Positions 27,434-36,898 of a DNA stretch of 64,000 nucleotides are shown here, in pieces; position 1 is the stretch's first letter, and each line of letters begins with the position of its first letter. The position numbers and the translations under genes were made by a program. Below the pieces are notes generated by a model, which saw nothing but the letters and a program-made list of their open reading frames with translations, was not told the DNA's origin and did no database searches. This stretch comes from Marinobacter subterrani (GTDB lineage: Bacteria > Pseudomonadota > Gammaproteobacteria > Pseudomonadales > Oleiphilaceae): assembly GCF_001045555.1 (NCBI RefSeq), contig NZ_LFBU01000001.1:1984001-2048000 (forward strand). The letters run 5' to 3'.

Positions 27434-28792
27434 TCAGGACGCGGGAATACGAATGGTTTGCCCTACCATAACACGGTCATCCCGCAGGTCGTTAAACTGC
27501 ATCAGCTCACTGACGGTAGTCTGGTTTTCTCTGGCCAGCCCCGAGAGCGTGTCACCCCGCTGGATGCGGTACTTACTGGCGCTGACTTCTCCCTGGCTGT
27601 TTTTCTTCTGCCAGGCCAGGAGTGTGCCCGGCGGCGGCGTTCTCTGAAAGTAGCCGTCGATGCCCTTCATTATTGCGCCGGCCAGCCTCTCACGGTACCA
27701 GTGGGTCGACAGGTTTTTCTCTTCCTGAGGATTGGATATGAACCCGGCCTCCACAAGAATGGAGGGAATGTCCGGCGATTTCAGTACCACAAACGCGGCC
27801 TGTTCCACGCCCGGTTTATGCAGGTCCGCAACGCGCCCCAGTTTATCAAGAACCGCGCTGCCGACCCCCAGGCTGGCATTGATGCTGGCTGTCATGGAGA
27901 GGTCCAGCAACACACCGGCAAGCGTCTCGTCGCGGCCATCCAGGGACAGCCCGCCAGCGCCGCCAATCAGGTCGGAACGGTTCTCGCTGTTGGCCAGCCA
28001 GCGGGCGGTTTCACTGGTTGCCCCGCGCTGGGACAAGGCAAACACCGACGCGCCGTTCGGCTCGGGCGTGCGGAAAGCATCTGCGTGTACCGAGACGAAC
28101 AGGTCAGCATTGTACTCTCGGGCCAGCAGCGTCCGTTTGCGGAGGCCAATATAATAGTCTCCACTTCGGGTCAGTTTGGCGGTGTATCCCGGCTGATCAT
28201 TGATCAATCCGGCCAGGGTTTTCGCCATTTTCAGCACCACATCCTTCTCTCGCGTTCCTCTGGGCCCGATGGCTCCCGGGTCTTCACCGCCGTGGCCGGC
28301 GTCAATGACCACAACGATATCCCGCTTGCCGGCTGAATCCTGGGTAACGGTCGGTTTGGCGGGCCTGGCCTGTTGGCGGCCGGCCTCATCAAACAGGTCA
28401 ATTACCAGCCGATGACCATACTGCTGATTGGGTGCAAGCTGGAAGCTCCGGGGTTTGATATCGGTTTTCAGATCCAGAACCACTCGCAGGTCGTCCCCGT
28501 TGCGAGGCGCGCTGCGGATACGCTTGATCGGACTGCCGGACAGATCCAGCGCTGAGAAATCTGCTTGCAGGCGGGTGTTCTTCAAGTCGATCACCAGACG
28601 CGACGGCCCGGACAGGGAGAAGATGTTGTGCTCCACCTCCCCGGCCGTATCGAAGACCAGCCTGGTGTGATCTGGCGCTGGCCATATCCGGGCGCTCTCG
28701 ACCTGCGTTCCAGCGAAAGCGGGCAATGCCAGAACCGCCAGCAACAGCGCCAGCGGCCGGGCCAGTCTTGTATTGAATTCAGCCATTCTCAT
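27434..28792 (-). CDS. amiB: N-acetylmuramoyl-L-alanine amidase AmiB-like
   Basis: Periplasmic zinc amidase that cleaves septal peptidoglycan. The 452-residue protein has a signal peptide (to about residue 27), an AMIN domain (about 30-135), a linker, the Amidase_3 domain with [15 protein letters not shown] and the SVHADAF zinc ligand region, and one C-terminal LysM domain (about 405-450). The LysM tail is usual for AmiB of Pseudomonas-like bacteria. It lies between tsaE and mutL, the standard order. ATG 28792 has AGG 8 nt upstream. Confidence 0.94.
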   Translation of the reverse strand: MRMAEFNTRLARPLALLLAVLALPAFAGTQVESARIWPAPDHTRLVFDTAGEVEHNIFSLSGPSRLVIDLKNTRLQADFSALDLSGSPIKRIRSAPRNGDDLRVVLDLKTDIKPRSFQLAPNQQYGHRLVIDLFDEAGRQQARPAKPTVTQDSAGKRDIVVVIDAGHGGEDPGAIGPRGTREKDVVLKMAKTLAGLINDQPGYTAKLTRSGDYYIGLRKRTLLAREYNADLFVSVHADAFRTPEPNGASVFALSQRGATSETARWLANSENRSDLIGGAGGLSLDGRDETLAGVLLDLSMTASINASLGVGSAVLDKLGRVADLHKPGVEQAAFVVLKSPDIPSILVEAGFISNPQEEKNLSTHWYRERLAGAIMKGIDGYFQRTPPPGTLLAWQKKNSQGEVSASKYRIQRGDTLSGLARENQTTVSELMQFNDLRDDRVMVGQTIRIPAS

Positions 28793-28814
28793 ACAGCATA
28801 CCTGCGTGTTTCCA

Positions 28815-29327
28815 TCAGGTTCCCGGGCCGGTGATAGCCCGGCCCAATGTATCCAGCCCGGTGATTACCAGGCCCCCGCGCTCGGAACGGGCTCTGATCA
28901 CCACGGAGCGCCCCTCACCCTGTCGCTCCAGATGAATTTCCAGATCCGGATCAGGCAGTATCCCCTTACCCCGCTCGGGCCACTCGATCAGGCACAGACT
29001 GTCTCCGGCGAAGTAATCCCGGATCCCCATGTATTCCAGCTCTTCTGCATCACCGAGCCGGTAAAGATCAAAATGATAAGCCGGCAACTCCAGATCCTCA
29101 TAGGGCTCAACCAGCGTGTATGTGGGACTCTTTACCGCACCAATGTGGCCCAGCCCACGCATCACTCCCCGGCTGACGGTGGTTTTGCCCATGCCGAGTT
29201 CGCCTTCCAGGTAGATCACCATGCCCTGGGCAATTTCAGCAACACGCCGAGCCAGTGCCCGGCCAAACTGTTCGGTTTCGGCCTCGTTTTCCAGGTACAG
29301 GCGGCACTCACTTCCACTTGCGCTCAT
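28815..29327 (-). CDS. tsaE: tRNA t6A threonylcarbamoyl complex ATPase TsaE
   Basis: ATPase needed for threonylcarbamoyl-adenosine at tRNA position 37. The 170-residue protein has Walker A in LEGELGMGKTTVSRG, then VKSPTYTLVEPYE and HFDLYRL, typical for TsaE. Its ATG overlaps the nnr stop by 4 bp, so translation is coupled. Confidence 0.96.
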   Translation of the reverse strand: MSASGSECRLYLENEAETEQFGRALARRVAEIAQGMVIYLEGELGMGKTTVSRGVMRGLGHIGAVKSPTYTLVEPYEDLELPAYHFDLYRLGDAEELEYMGIRDYFAGDSLCLIEWPERGKGILPDPDLEIHLERQGEGRSVVIRARSERGGLVITGLDTLGRAITGPGT

Positions 29328-30877
29328 GGCTTCTCCCGTGCCCCACCGCTTTCGGACTCGCGAAAAACAGCGGGCAGCGCATCAATCACATCGTTCGGTA
29401 TCAGCCCGATGAACCCCATGGCTTCCGAGGCCCTGTCGGCGGCGGCCAGATGAACCGAAGCACCGAGGACCGCCGCTTTGTCCGGCTCCCCGAGCTGGGC
29501 ATAAACGGCGCCAATAATACCGGAAAGCACATCTCCCATCCCGCCGGTGGCCATTCCCGGATTGCTGCCGCTGACGATATCGACCACCGGGCCTTCCGAG
29601 GCAATCACGGTTCCCGCCCCCTTCAGCAATATGGTGCCACCATAAAGGGCCTGCAATCTGCGGACAGCGGCTACCCGATCCGCCTCCACCTCCGGCACCG
29701 GGCAGTTAAGCAGCCGAGCCGCTTCGCCCGGATGAGGCGTCAGGATCTGATTCTCTGCAGGCACCGCAACCCGATGAGACAACAGATTCAGCGCGTCGGC
29801 GTCCAGAACCCGGGGTTTGCCAGTGGCGAGGACCTGGTCCAGCATCTGCTGCCCCCAGGCGCTCTGGCCGATCCCCGGGCCACAGACAATGACTGATGCC
29901 GCATCCAGCAATGGCGGCAACTCCGAGCCATGAATCAGGCCATGCACCATGACCGAGGGGCATCTCGACAGCGCGGCTGTGACATGTTCGGGGCGGGTTG
30001 CCAGCGAAACCAGCCCGGCGCCGGAACGCGCCGCGGCCTCTGCCGCCAGCAAGCCAGCGCCTCCGAAACCCCGGTCTCCTGCCACTACCAGAACATGCCC
30101 GAACCGCCCCTTATGGGCGTTGGCCGGCCTTTCCGGCAACCAGGATTTCACCGACGCCCAGTCACGACGCCAGGCAATCGGTTGCTGCCCACTGCCGGCC
30201 ACGCCGTCTGTCGCATCCAGGGATTCAAAAACCACCTCGCCGGACGCGGCCGCCCCCTGGCCAGTAAACAGCCCCGCCTTGAGGCCAATAAAGGTTACGG
30301 TCATTGCCGCCCTGACCACATCGCCCTCGGCGGCGCCCGTGGTCGCGTTCAGCCCGGAGGGCAAGTCTACCGCCAGCACCGGTGCCGAGGACCGGTTGCA
30401 CCGGCCGATCAGTGCCGCAAAGGGTTCACGGGGCGCGCCCGATACGCCCGTGCCCAGCATGGCATCCACGATCAGGCCGGCATTACCGAAAAGCTCGTCA
30501 AGCTCGGGCTCCGGCAGACCCGCCAGCTCAGTCACCTCGACGCCATCTGCAAGCGCGCTCTGCCACGCCTTGCGGGCATCACCGCTGAGTTTTTCCGTGG
30601 GTGCAACGGCAAGACACTGGACGACCAGTCCATGCCGGCGGGCATTGGCGGCCACCAGATAGCCGTCGCCCCCGTTATTGCCGGCACCACAGAGAACCAG
30701 AACCGGCGCATAATCCCGCCAGTGTCGTACCAGCCTGCGAAATGCCGCCTGGGCCGCAGACTGCATCAGCTCGAAGCCATCAACACCCTGCTGATCAATC
30801 ACATAGCGATCAATCTGCCTGACCGCATCGGCGGAAAACAGCGGGTCTGGTAAACTGTGCCCAGCGTACGGCGGCAT
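29324..30877 (-). CDS. nnr: Bifunctional NAD(P)H-hydrate epimerase/dehydratase
   Basis: Repairs hydrated NADH and NADPH. The 517-residue protein has an N-terminal YjeF_N epimerase domain (VLCGAGNNGGDGYLVA, VDAMLGTGVSG) and a C-terminal ribokinase-like ADP-dependent dehydratase domain (TPHPGEAARLL, GMATGGMGDVLSGIIGA). Both domains look complete. It is the first gene of the minus-strand run towards hfq and is divergent from queG. Confidence 0.95.
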   Translation of the reverse strand: MPPYAGHSLPDPLFSADAVRQIDRYVIDQQGVDGFELMQSAAQAAFRRLVRHWRDYAPVLVLCGAGNNGGDGYLVAANARRHGLVVQCLAVAPTEKLSGDARKAWQSALADGVEVTELAGLPEPELDELFGNAGLIVDAMLGTGVSGAPREPFAALIGRCNRSSAPVLAVDLPSGLNATTGAAEGDVVRAAMTVTFIGLKAGLFTGQGAAASGEVVFESLDATDGVAGSGQQPIAWRRDWASVKSWLPERPANAHKGRFGHVLVVAGDRGFGGAGLLAAEAAARSGAGLVSLATRPEHVTAALSRCPSVMVHGLIHGSELPPLLDAASVIVCGPGIGQSAWGQQMLDQVLATGKPRVLDADALNLLSHRVAVPAENQILTPHPGEAARLLNCPVPEVEADRVAAVRRLQALYGGTILLKGAGTVIASEGPVVDIVSGSNPGMATGGMGDVLSGIIGAVYAQLGEPDKAAVLGASVHLAAADRASEAMGFIGLIPNDVIDALPAVFRESESGGAREKP

Positions 30878-31024
30878 GAACCTTTGCTCCCGTTACAGAA
30901 ACCGGTTTAAGAAAATTGGCCAGATACCTGTAAAGCATAGCAAAACAGAAGAAAAGGTCATAACTTAATCAAATTAAATATCCGTACCCCTGATGACGGA
31001 CGACTTTCACCACCGGCAGTGCCT

Positions 31025-32104
31025 ATGAACGCAACATCAACCTGCGACAAAGCAACCACGGAACTGGCTGACCTGCCTGCGCTCATCCGCCAGTGGGCCA
31101 GCGACTACGGCTTCGCCGATGTGGGAATTACAATGCCAGACACCGGCGAACACGCCCGGCATTTGCAGGACTGGCTGGCGGCAGGTTACCAGGGCGAGAT
31201 GGAGTACATGGACCACCATGGCGACAAACGCTACACCCCCGCGTCCCTGGTGCCGGGCACAGCGCGGGTCATTTCCGTGAGAATGGACTACCTGCCCTCA
31301 CCGGACAGCCCGAAAGAAGCGCTCACTGACCGGGAGGGTGCCTATGTTACCCGGTATGCCCTGGGGCGGGATTACCACAAGCTGATCCGCAAACGTCTCG
31401 CCCAACTGGCCGCCAAAATCGATGAAGCAGTCAGTGGCTACAGCCACCGGGCTTTTGTAGACAGCGCACCGGTACTTGAGCGCGCCCTGGCACAGCGGGC
31501 CGGCCTTGGCTGGATCGGCAAGAACAATATGCTGATCCACCCGAAAGCAGGCTCTTTCTTTTTTCTCGGGGAAATATTCACCAGCGCCCCCTTGCCGGTT
31601 GACGAGCCCTTTGCAACCGACCATTGCGGCAGTTGCTCGGCCTGCCTGGAGATGTGCCCGACCGACGCCTTTGTCGGCCCCCACAAGCTCGACGCCAGGC
31701 GCTGCATCAGCTACCTGACCATTGAACTCAAGGGCAGCATCCCGGAAGAATTACGGCCGCTGATGGGCAACCGGGTGTTCGGCTGTGATGACTGCCAACT
31801 GGTGTGTCCCTGGCAGAAGTTCAGCAAGCCGGCGGAGGAAAAGGACTTCCAGCCCAGGCACGGGCTGGATAACAGCTCTTTGGCCGAGCTGTTTCTCTGG
31901 ACCGAGGAGCAATTTCTCAAGCGCACCGAGGGCTCTGCCATTCGCCGGACCGGCTACGAAGGCTGGCTTCGCAACCTGGCTGTTGGCCTCGGGAACGCGC
32001 CCTCGACCATTCCGGTGATTGAAGCCCTGAAAAAGCGCACGGACCACCCTTCAGAGATGGTCCGCGAGCATGTTCAGTGGGCCCTGACGCGGCACGGCCT
32101 ATAG
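31025..32104 (+). CDS. queG: Epoxyqueuosine reductase
   Basis: Cobalamin and iron-sulfur enzyme for the last step of queuosine synthesis in tRNA. About 359 residues, with [13 protein letters not shown], the [22 protein letters not shown] signature in parts, and two ferredoxin-like clusters [12 protein letters not shown] and [14 protein letters not shown] at 31019 is an alternative start; neither has a clear ribosome site. The stop codon TAG forms CTATAG together with the stop of the converging orn gene. Confidence 0.95.
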   Translation: MNATSTCDKATTELADLPALIRQWASDYGFADVGITMPDTGEHARHLQDWLAAGYQGEMEYMDHHGDKRYTPASLVPGTARVISVRMDYLPSPDSPKEALTDREGAYVTRYALGRDYHKLIRKRLAQLAAKIDEAVSGYSHRAFVDSAPVLERALAQRAGLGWIGKNNMLIHPKAGSFFFLGEIFTSAPLPVDEPFATDHCGSCSACLEMCPTDAFVGPHKLDARRCISYLTIELKGSIPEELRPLMGNRVFGCDDCQLVCPWQKFSKPAEEKDFQPRHGLDNSSLAELFLWTEEQFLKRTEGSAIRRTGYEGWLRNLAVGLGNAPSTIPVIEALKKRTDHPSEMVREHVQWALTRHGL

Positions 32105-32641
32105 TTTGAAGAACTCTTCCCGGTAGTGGCGCAGCTCGCTGATGGAGTCCCGGATGTCGTCCAGTGCCAGATGACTGCCTTTCTTTTTAACGCCGGCCAG
32201 GACATCCGGGCGCCAGCGGCGGGCGAGCTCTTTTACCGTGGATACATCCAGATTACGGTAGTGGAAGAAGGCTTCCAGTTCGGGCATGTACTTGACCAGG
32301 AACCGGCGGTCCTGACCGATGCTGTTGCCACATAGCGGCGACTGCCCCTTCTCCACATGCTTTTTCAGGAATTCGATGGTTTGCTGCTCGGCTTCGGACT
32401 CGGAGATATTGCTTTCCTGAACGCGCTTGGTGAGGCCACTTTGGCCATGGGTTCTGGTGCACCATTCATCCATGGAATCCAAAAGGGATTGTGGCTGATG
32501 GACGGCGATAACCGGTCCCTCGGCAACTATATTGAGCTCAGAATCGGTGATGATCGTTGCCATTTCGATGATCCGTTCTTTTTCCGGATCCAGGCCTGTC
32601 ATTTCCAGATCGATCCAAACGAGGCGATTGCCTTCTGTCAT
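32099..32641 (-). CDS. orn: Oligoribonuclease
   Basis: DEDDh 3'-5' exonuclease that degrades the shortest RNAs, including pGpG made from c-di-GMP. The 180-residue protein has the first acidic motif [28 protein letters not shown], and the final [14 protein letters not shown] with catalytic His and Asp. Length and order fit Orn fully. It converges on queG with a 6-bp overlap and diverges from rsgA across a structured repeat. Confidence 0.97.
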   Translation of the reverse strand: MTEGNRLVWIDLEMTGLDPEKERIIEMATIITDSELNIVAEGPVIAVHQPQSLLDSMDEWCTRTHGQSGLTKRVQESNISESEAEQQTIEFLKKHVEKGQSPLCGNSIGQDRRFLVKYMPELEAFFHYRNLDVSTVKELARRWRPDVLAGVKKKGSHLALDDIRDSISELRHYREEFFKL

Positions 32642-32672
32642 TTGTTGTCCCAGCCTTCTAGATTTGGGGTGT

Positions 32673-32780
32673 GCGGGAGCGGGAACGTGGTTCCGGGAAA
32701 CGCTACGAGCACATCCCTGTGCGCTTGGCTTCGGCCATCCCTGGCCTCAGACATTCCCGGAACCACGTTCCCGCCCCCGC
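32673..32780 (+). repeat. Structured intergenic repeat, copy 3 (orn/rsgA divergent region)
   Basis: Arms of 27 bp (32673-32699 and 32754-32780) pair with one mismatch around a 54-nt core. First hairpin GCACA-TCCC-TGTGC, second GGCC-ATCCCT-GGCC. The outer arms share only the inner CCGGGA with the other copies. Since it lies between divergent promoters and starts only 31 bp before the orn ATG, it is unlikely to be just a terminator. Confidence 0.85.
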
Positions 32781-32919
32781 TTGCGAAATCAGAGTTACTT
32801 CAAAAACCTTTTCCGGTGAAAACACAAGGGTTTCACCGGCCTGAATTCTCTGTGTATTGTGGACGATTAACGTATGATGTAACACCTCATGCACACCAAA
32901 TCTGGCATCAGCTATAGTC

Positions 32920-33975
32920 ATGGCAAAACGGCGACTGAACAAACAGCAGCAATTCCGCATCAAGAAAGTCCAGGAAGAGCGGGCGACCCGGGCGGCGCGC
33001 AAGGAAAAGAAGGTTCAGGAGCAGGCGGATGCCGGAGAGCTTGGGCCGGAGCAGGAAGGCCTGGTCATTGCGCACTACGGGCAGCAGCTGGATGTGGAGG
33101 CGCTGGAAGGTGAACTGGCCGGGCAGGTTGTGCGGTGTTTTGTCCGCGCCAATATCGACAGTCTGGTCACCGGCGACACGGTCGTCTGGCGCCCGGGGAA
33201 AAACGAAACCGGTGTGATTGTCGCCCGGAGTGAGCGTCGCAACCTGCTGCAGCGGCCGGATAATTTCGGCGCTCTGAAGCCCGTGGCGGCCAATATCGAC
33301 CATATTATCCTGGTGATTGCGCCCGAGCCGGAACCCCACGACAACCTGATTGACCGATATCTGGTGGCCTCGGAAATCACCGACATTCCAGCGGTGATCC
33401 TGCTGAACAAGACGGATCTGATTACCGACCCGAACCGGGAGAGCATTGATGCGCTTCTTGGACGCTACCAGGCTTTGGGTTACGAGGTGGTGCGAACGTC
33501 GGCGGCGGAATCCGGCGACAAGCCCTCGCCGGAGGTTGAGGCACTGGTGAAGGACCAGACCAGTGTGTTCGTGGGGCAATCGGGAGTGGGCAAGTCATCG
33601 ATTATCCAGACCCTGATGCCCGATGAGGCCATTCGCGTCGGGGCGGTATCAGAAAGCACCGGCAAGGGCATTCACACCACAACCACCGCAAAACTGTTTC
33701 ACCTGCCCCTGGGCGGCGAGCTGATTGACTCACCGGGCATCCGGGAGTTCGGGCTCTGGCACATGACACCGCAGGAGATTGAATACGGGTTCCGGGAAAT
33801 CCGGGAGGTGATCGGCACCTGCAAGTTCCGCAACTGCCGCCACATGGGGGATCCGGGCTGCGCGATCGACAAAGCCGCTGACGCGGGAAAGATCAGCCCG
33901 CAGCGGTTAAAAAGCTTCCACCGGATACTTCAGGATATGTCCGAGCAGCAGTCACGCGGGCTGAAACTGGACTGA
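32920..33975 (+). CDS. rsgA: Ribosome small subunit GTPase RsgA
   Basis: Circularly permuted GTPase that acts late in 30S maturation. The 351-residue protein has a basic N-terminal tail (KRRLNKQQQFRIKK), an OB fold, then the permuted G motifs NKTDL (G4), VGQSGVGKSSII (G1) and DSPGI (G3), and the zinc-binding C-terminus with CKFRNCRHMGDPGC. Order and length are normal. It starts about 280 bp from orn and runs into convergent motB. Confidence 0.97.
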   Translation: MAKRRLNKQQQFRIKKVQEERATRAARKEKKVQEQADAGELGPEQEGLVIAHYGQQLDVEALEGELAGQVVRCFVRANIDSLVTGDTVVWRPGKNETGVIVARSERRNLLQRPDNFGALKPVAANIDHIILVIAPEPEPHDNLIDRYLVASEITDIPAVILLNKTDLITDPNRESIDALLGRYQALGYEVVRTSAAESGDKPSPEVEALVKDQTSVFVGQSGVGKSSIIQTLMPDEAIRVGAVSESTGKGIHTTTTAKLFHLPLGGELIDSPGIREFGLWHMTPQEIEYGFREIREVIGTCKFRNCRHMGDPGCAIDKAADAGKISPQRLKSFHRILQDMSEQQSRGLKLD

Positions 33976-33993
33976 CCCAGCACCGGAACAGGC

Positions 33994-34953
33994 TTACCAG
34001 TTCAGCTCACCCGGGGCCGGCTGTGGCTTTTCCTGCCGCCACTCACCGTTTTCCAGACGCTTGCGGGCAGCCTTCTGCTCTTCTTCCGTCGGTTTGGTCA
34101 GGTCGATCAGAGGCTCATCGGACCGGCCGGCACTGCTCTGGATGCTGTCTGCCGTTTTCTTGTTCAGGACAATAATCGAGATTCGACGGTTGACCGGCGC
34201 TGTCGGGTCTTCCTTGTTGAACAGCACCGAGTCACTCAGGCCCACCACACGGGCGATCTGCCCCGGGCGCACACCGCCGGCCACCAGGGCCCTCCGGGCG
34301 GTATTGGCACGGTCGGCGGAAAGCTCCCAGTTGGTATAACCCGGACGACCACTGAACGGCGTTGCGTCGGTATGCCCGGTGATACTGAGCTTGTTATCCA
34401 CCGAACCCAGCGTTTTGGCCAGTTCGAACAGAATATCCTGAGAGTAGTATTTAAGCTCGGCACGGCCACTATCGAACATGGGCCGGCCTGACCGGTCGAC
34501 GATCTGGATGCGCAGGCCTTCGTCGGTAATATCAATCAGCAACTGGTCCTTGAACTCCTGCAGGGTTTCGTTCTGCTCGATACGCTCCTTCAGTTCCTGG
34601 AACAACTCCTCCATGCGGCGCTTTTCCAGGGTTTCCGAGAGTTCGTCCACGACCTGGTCTTCAATCTGGATCTGGCTGGACTCAATATCGGGGCTCGCCT
34701 CCTGGACAACAGACGCGCTGCCCTCAAGATCCACCGGATTCGGTGACCCGCCTTCGGTAAACCCTACCGGATCCCGAAAATAACCTTCCACCGCCCGCTT
34801 CTGTTCGGGAGAGGCGGTGGCCGTCAGCCAGAGCACCAGGAAGAAGGCCATCATGGCAGTGGCAAAATCAGCAAACGCAACTTTCCAGGAGCCGCCGTGA
34901 TGCCCCCCGACAACCTTCTTCTTGCGCTTGATGATAATCGGCTGTTCTTCCAA
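33994..34953 (-). CDS. motB: Flagellar motor stator protein MotB
   Basis: Peptidoglycan-anchored stator subunit. The 319-residue protein has a basic cytoplasmic tail, one membrane segment with FADFATAMMAFFLVLWL whose D29 is the proton-carrying Asp, a plug region (EGYFRDPVGF) and an OmpA-like domain with ITGHTDATPF and NWELSADRANTARRAL. The start is TTG 34953 with GGAG 7 nt upstream; a stop lies in frame upstream, so no ATG is available. It follows motA by 31 bp. Confidence 0.95.
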   Translation of the reverse strand: MEEQPIIIKRKKKVVGGHHGGSWKVAFADFATAMMAFFLVLWLTATASPEQKRAVEGYFRDPVGFTEGGSPNPVDLEGSASVVQEASPDIESSQIQIEDQVVDELSETLEKRRMEELFQELKERIEQNETLQEFKDQLLIDITDEGLRIQIVDRSGRPMFDSGRAELKYYSQDILFELAKTLGSVDNKLSITGHTDATPFSGRPGYTNWELSADRANTARRALVAGGVRPGQIARVVGLSDSVLFNKEDPTAPVNRRISIIVLNKKTADSIQSSAGRSDEPLIDLTKPTEEEQKAARKRLENGEWRQEKPQPAPGELNW

Positions 34954-34984
34954 GACTCGACTCCGGGGTCAGTGACTGGCGGGA

Positions 34985-35836
34985 TTACTTGGAGCGAACG
35001 TGATCGTTCAGCTCCTGGAAACCGGGCCGCTTATCAGTCGGCAGCGCCTTGCGCCCGAATTCGATGGCCATCTGCGGCGCCTGGCCGGATACCGTCGCAA
35101 CAATCGATGACTTGACGCATTCGTAGGCTTTCAGTTCGTACTTCGCGGCATGCTCCATGGCGATAGACGTGGGCCCGACAAAACCATAGCCCATGAAGAT
35201 ACCTAGAAAGGTGCCCACCAGCGCTGCCGCAACGCTCAGGCCAATTTTTTCCGGCCCCTCACTCATGAAATTCATGGTGATGACAATACCCAGTACCGCG
35301 GCCACAATCCCCAGGCCGGGCAGCGCATCGGCAATCTTGTTGACCGCGTGCGCAGGCTCTTCGATTTCATGCTGGCGGCTGTCAATCTCGTTTTCCATCA
35401 TGCCTTCCAGCTCGTGGGTTGCCATGTTACCGGAGCTGATAATCCGCAGATAATCGGTAATGAATGCCAGCAACTCCTTGGATTTCATGATCGCGGGGTA
35501 GCGGGTGAAAATCTGGCTGGACTCGGGATTGTCGATGTCTTCCTCGATGGCCATCACCCCCTGTTTACGGGATTTGTCAAAAATCTCGTAAAGCAGGCTG
35601 AGAAGGTCCATGTAGTAAGACTTGTTGTAGGGCGAGCCGGTCAGTAGCTGAAGCCCCCGACTGAAGGTTTCCTTCAGGGTGTGCAGGGGGTTGGCAATGA
35701 TAAATGACCCCAAAGCCGCGCCGAAAATGATCAGCACTTCCGTTGGCTGCCATAGCACCATCAGATTGCCGCCATGGAGAATATAGCCAGTAAAGACACT
35801 GGCAATAACTATAATCGCACCGATGATCAGTAACAT
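34985..35836 (-). CDS. motA: Flagellar motor stator protein MotA
   Basis: Proton channel and torque-generating stator subunit. The 283-residue protein has four membrane segments (about 1-25, 33-52, 170-190, 203-223), a large cytoplasmic loop with FDKSRKQGVMAIEEDI, and the TM3/TM4 residues ADALPGLGIVAAVLGI and ALVGTFLGIFMGYGFVGP. The FliA-type -10 upstream suggests late flagellar control. The pair motA-motB next to rsgA is the P. aeruginosa motAB locus arrangement. Confidence 0.96.
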   Translation of the reverse strand: MLLIIGAIIVIASVFTGYILHGGNLMVLWQPTEVLIIFGAALGSFIIANPLHTLKETFSRGLQLLTGSPYNKSYYMDLLSLLYEIFDKSRKQGVMAIEEDIDNPESSQIFTRYPAIMKSKELLAFITDYLRIISSGNMATHELEGMMENEIDSRQHEIEEPAHAVNKIADALPGLGIVAAVLGIVITMNFMSEGPEKIGLSVAAALVGTFLGIFMGYGFVGPTSIAMEHAAKYELKAYECVKSSIVATVSGQAPQMAIEFGRKALPTDKRPGFQELNDHVRSK

Positions 35837-35864
35837 GGTCGCTGGACACGCCTTATATTCTTGG

Positions 35865-35872
35865 TTATCGGC
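35865..35872 (-). promoter_or_regulatory. FliA (sigma28) -10 of motAB
   Basis: GCCGATAA on the minus strand matches the sigma28 -10 consensus exactly and ends about 28 bp before the motA ATG. A weak -35 candidate TGAAG lies 13 nt further upstream. Confidence 0.6.
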
Positions 35873-36010
35873 CTGAGCCGGAAGCCTTCACGCACAGAAA
35901 GATCAGATAATAGCAAGCCCTAACCGGAACCGCGAAGCCATGAAACAATTTCTATACACGAGGCAGTCTTTGGTAAACTTCGCGGCTTTGAGCGCATAGG
36001 ATCACTTTTA

Positions 36011-36865
36011 ATGTTCGACAAGCTGTTTGTTCTGAGCCAGTACGTCACCCCACAACTGGCCGTTTCCCGCCTTGCCGGCCGCCTGGCCGACAATGACCGC
36101 TCCCCTGCGCTCAAGAACCGGGTTATCAAATGGTTTATCGGCCGCTATGGCGTAGACATGAGCGAAGCTGCTGAATCAGACCCAGAGGCCTACCCGAGCT
36201 TCAATGCGTTTTTTACCCGGGCCCTGAAACCCGGCCTGCGCCCTCTCGCCGAAGGCGAGAAAACACTGGTAAGCCCGGTCGATGGCGCCATCAGCCAGCT
36301 CGGCCAGGTAACAGGCGACCGGGTGTTCCAGGCCAAGGGCCAGTCGTTCAGCCTGAGCGAACTGCTCGGCGGTGACGAACTCACCACTGAATCCTTTTCC
36401 GGCGGCAAATTCGCAACCATTTATCTTTCGCCCAAGGATTACCACCGGATCCACATGCCTGTGGCCGGCACCCTGCGGCAGATGATTCACATTCCGGGCA
36501 AGCTGTTCTCGGTTAATCCGGTGACGGCCGAAAACGTCCCCAATCTGTTTGCCCGCAATGAGCGTGTTGCCTGCATTTTCGACACCGACGCAGGCCCCAT
36601 GGCCATGGTACTCGTGGGCGCCATGATTGTCGGCAGCGTGGAAACCCGTTGGGCAGGCGTTGTTGCGCCGGGCAGCAAAGAGGTTACCTCGACCCGCTAT
36701 CAGGGCGAGCAGGCGCTTGAATTTGCCAAAGGTGAAGAAATGGGGCGGTTCCGGCTCGGTTCCACGGTGGTTCTGGTGATGCCCAAGGGAACCGTAACCT
36801 GGAACAGCGACCAGGTGGCCGGCAAGACCGTTCGTCTGGGCGAGGCCTTTGGTACGCTTGGCTGA
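36011..36865 (+). CDS. psd: Phosphatidylserine decarboxylase proenzyme
   Basis: Makes phosphatidylethanolamine at the inner membrane. The 284-residue proenzyme has YPSFNAFFTRALKPGLRP, the SPVDGAISQLG motif, KDYHRIHMPV and the self-cleavage site FRLGSTVVLV, where S251 becomes the pyruvoyl group of the alpha chain. All expected elements are present. AGGATC upstream of the ATG serves as ribosome site. It converges on epmA across a short hairpin. Confidence 0.96.
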   Translation: MFDKLFVLSQYVTPQLAVSRLAGRLADNDRSPALKNRVIKWFIGRYGVDMSEAAESDPEAYPSFNAFFTRALKPGLRPLAEGEKTLVSPVDGAISQLGQVTGDRVFQAKGQSFSLSELLGGDELTTESFSGGKFATIYLSPKDYHRIHMPVAGTLRQMIHIPGKLFSVNPVTAENVPNLFARNERVACIFDTDAGPMAMVLVGAMIVGSVETRWAGVVAPGSKEVTSTRYQGEQALEFAKGEEMGRFRLGSTVVLVMPKGTVTWNSDQVAGKTVRLGEAFGTLG

Positions 36866-36876
36866 TACCGACCAGG

Positions 36877-36894
36877 CACCGGGCCCGCCCGGTG
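36877..36894. terminator. Hairpin between convergent psd and epmA
   Basis: CACCGGG and CCCGGTG form a 7-bp perfect stem with a 4-nt loop in the 33-bp gap between the two stop codons. There is no T-run. Confidence 0.45.
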
Positions 36895-36898
36895 ACGG

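Noticed and set aside
32703..32819. Short frames across the repeats that read TLRAHPCAL
   Set aside because: The frame only translates the repeat core; the same peptide appears wherever the repeat occurs and the arms change freely, so it is not a gene.
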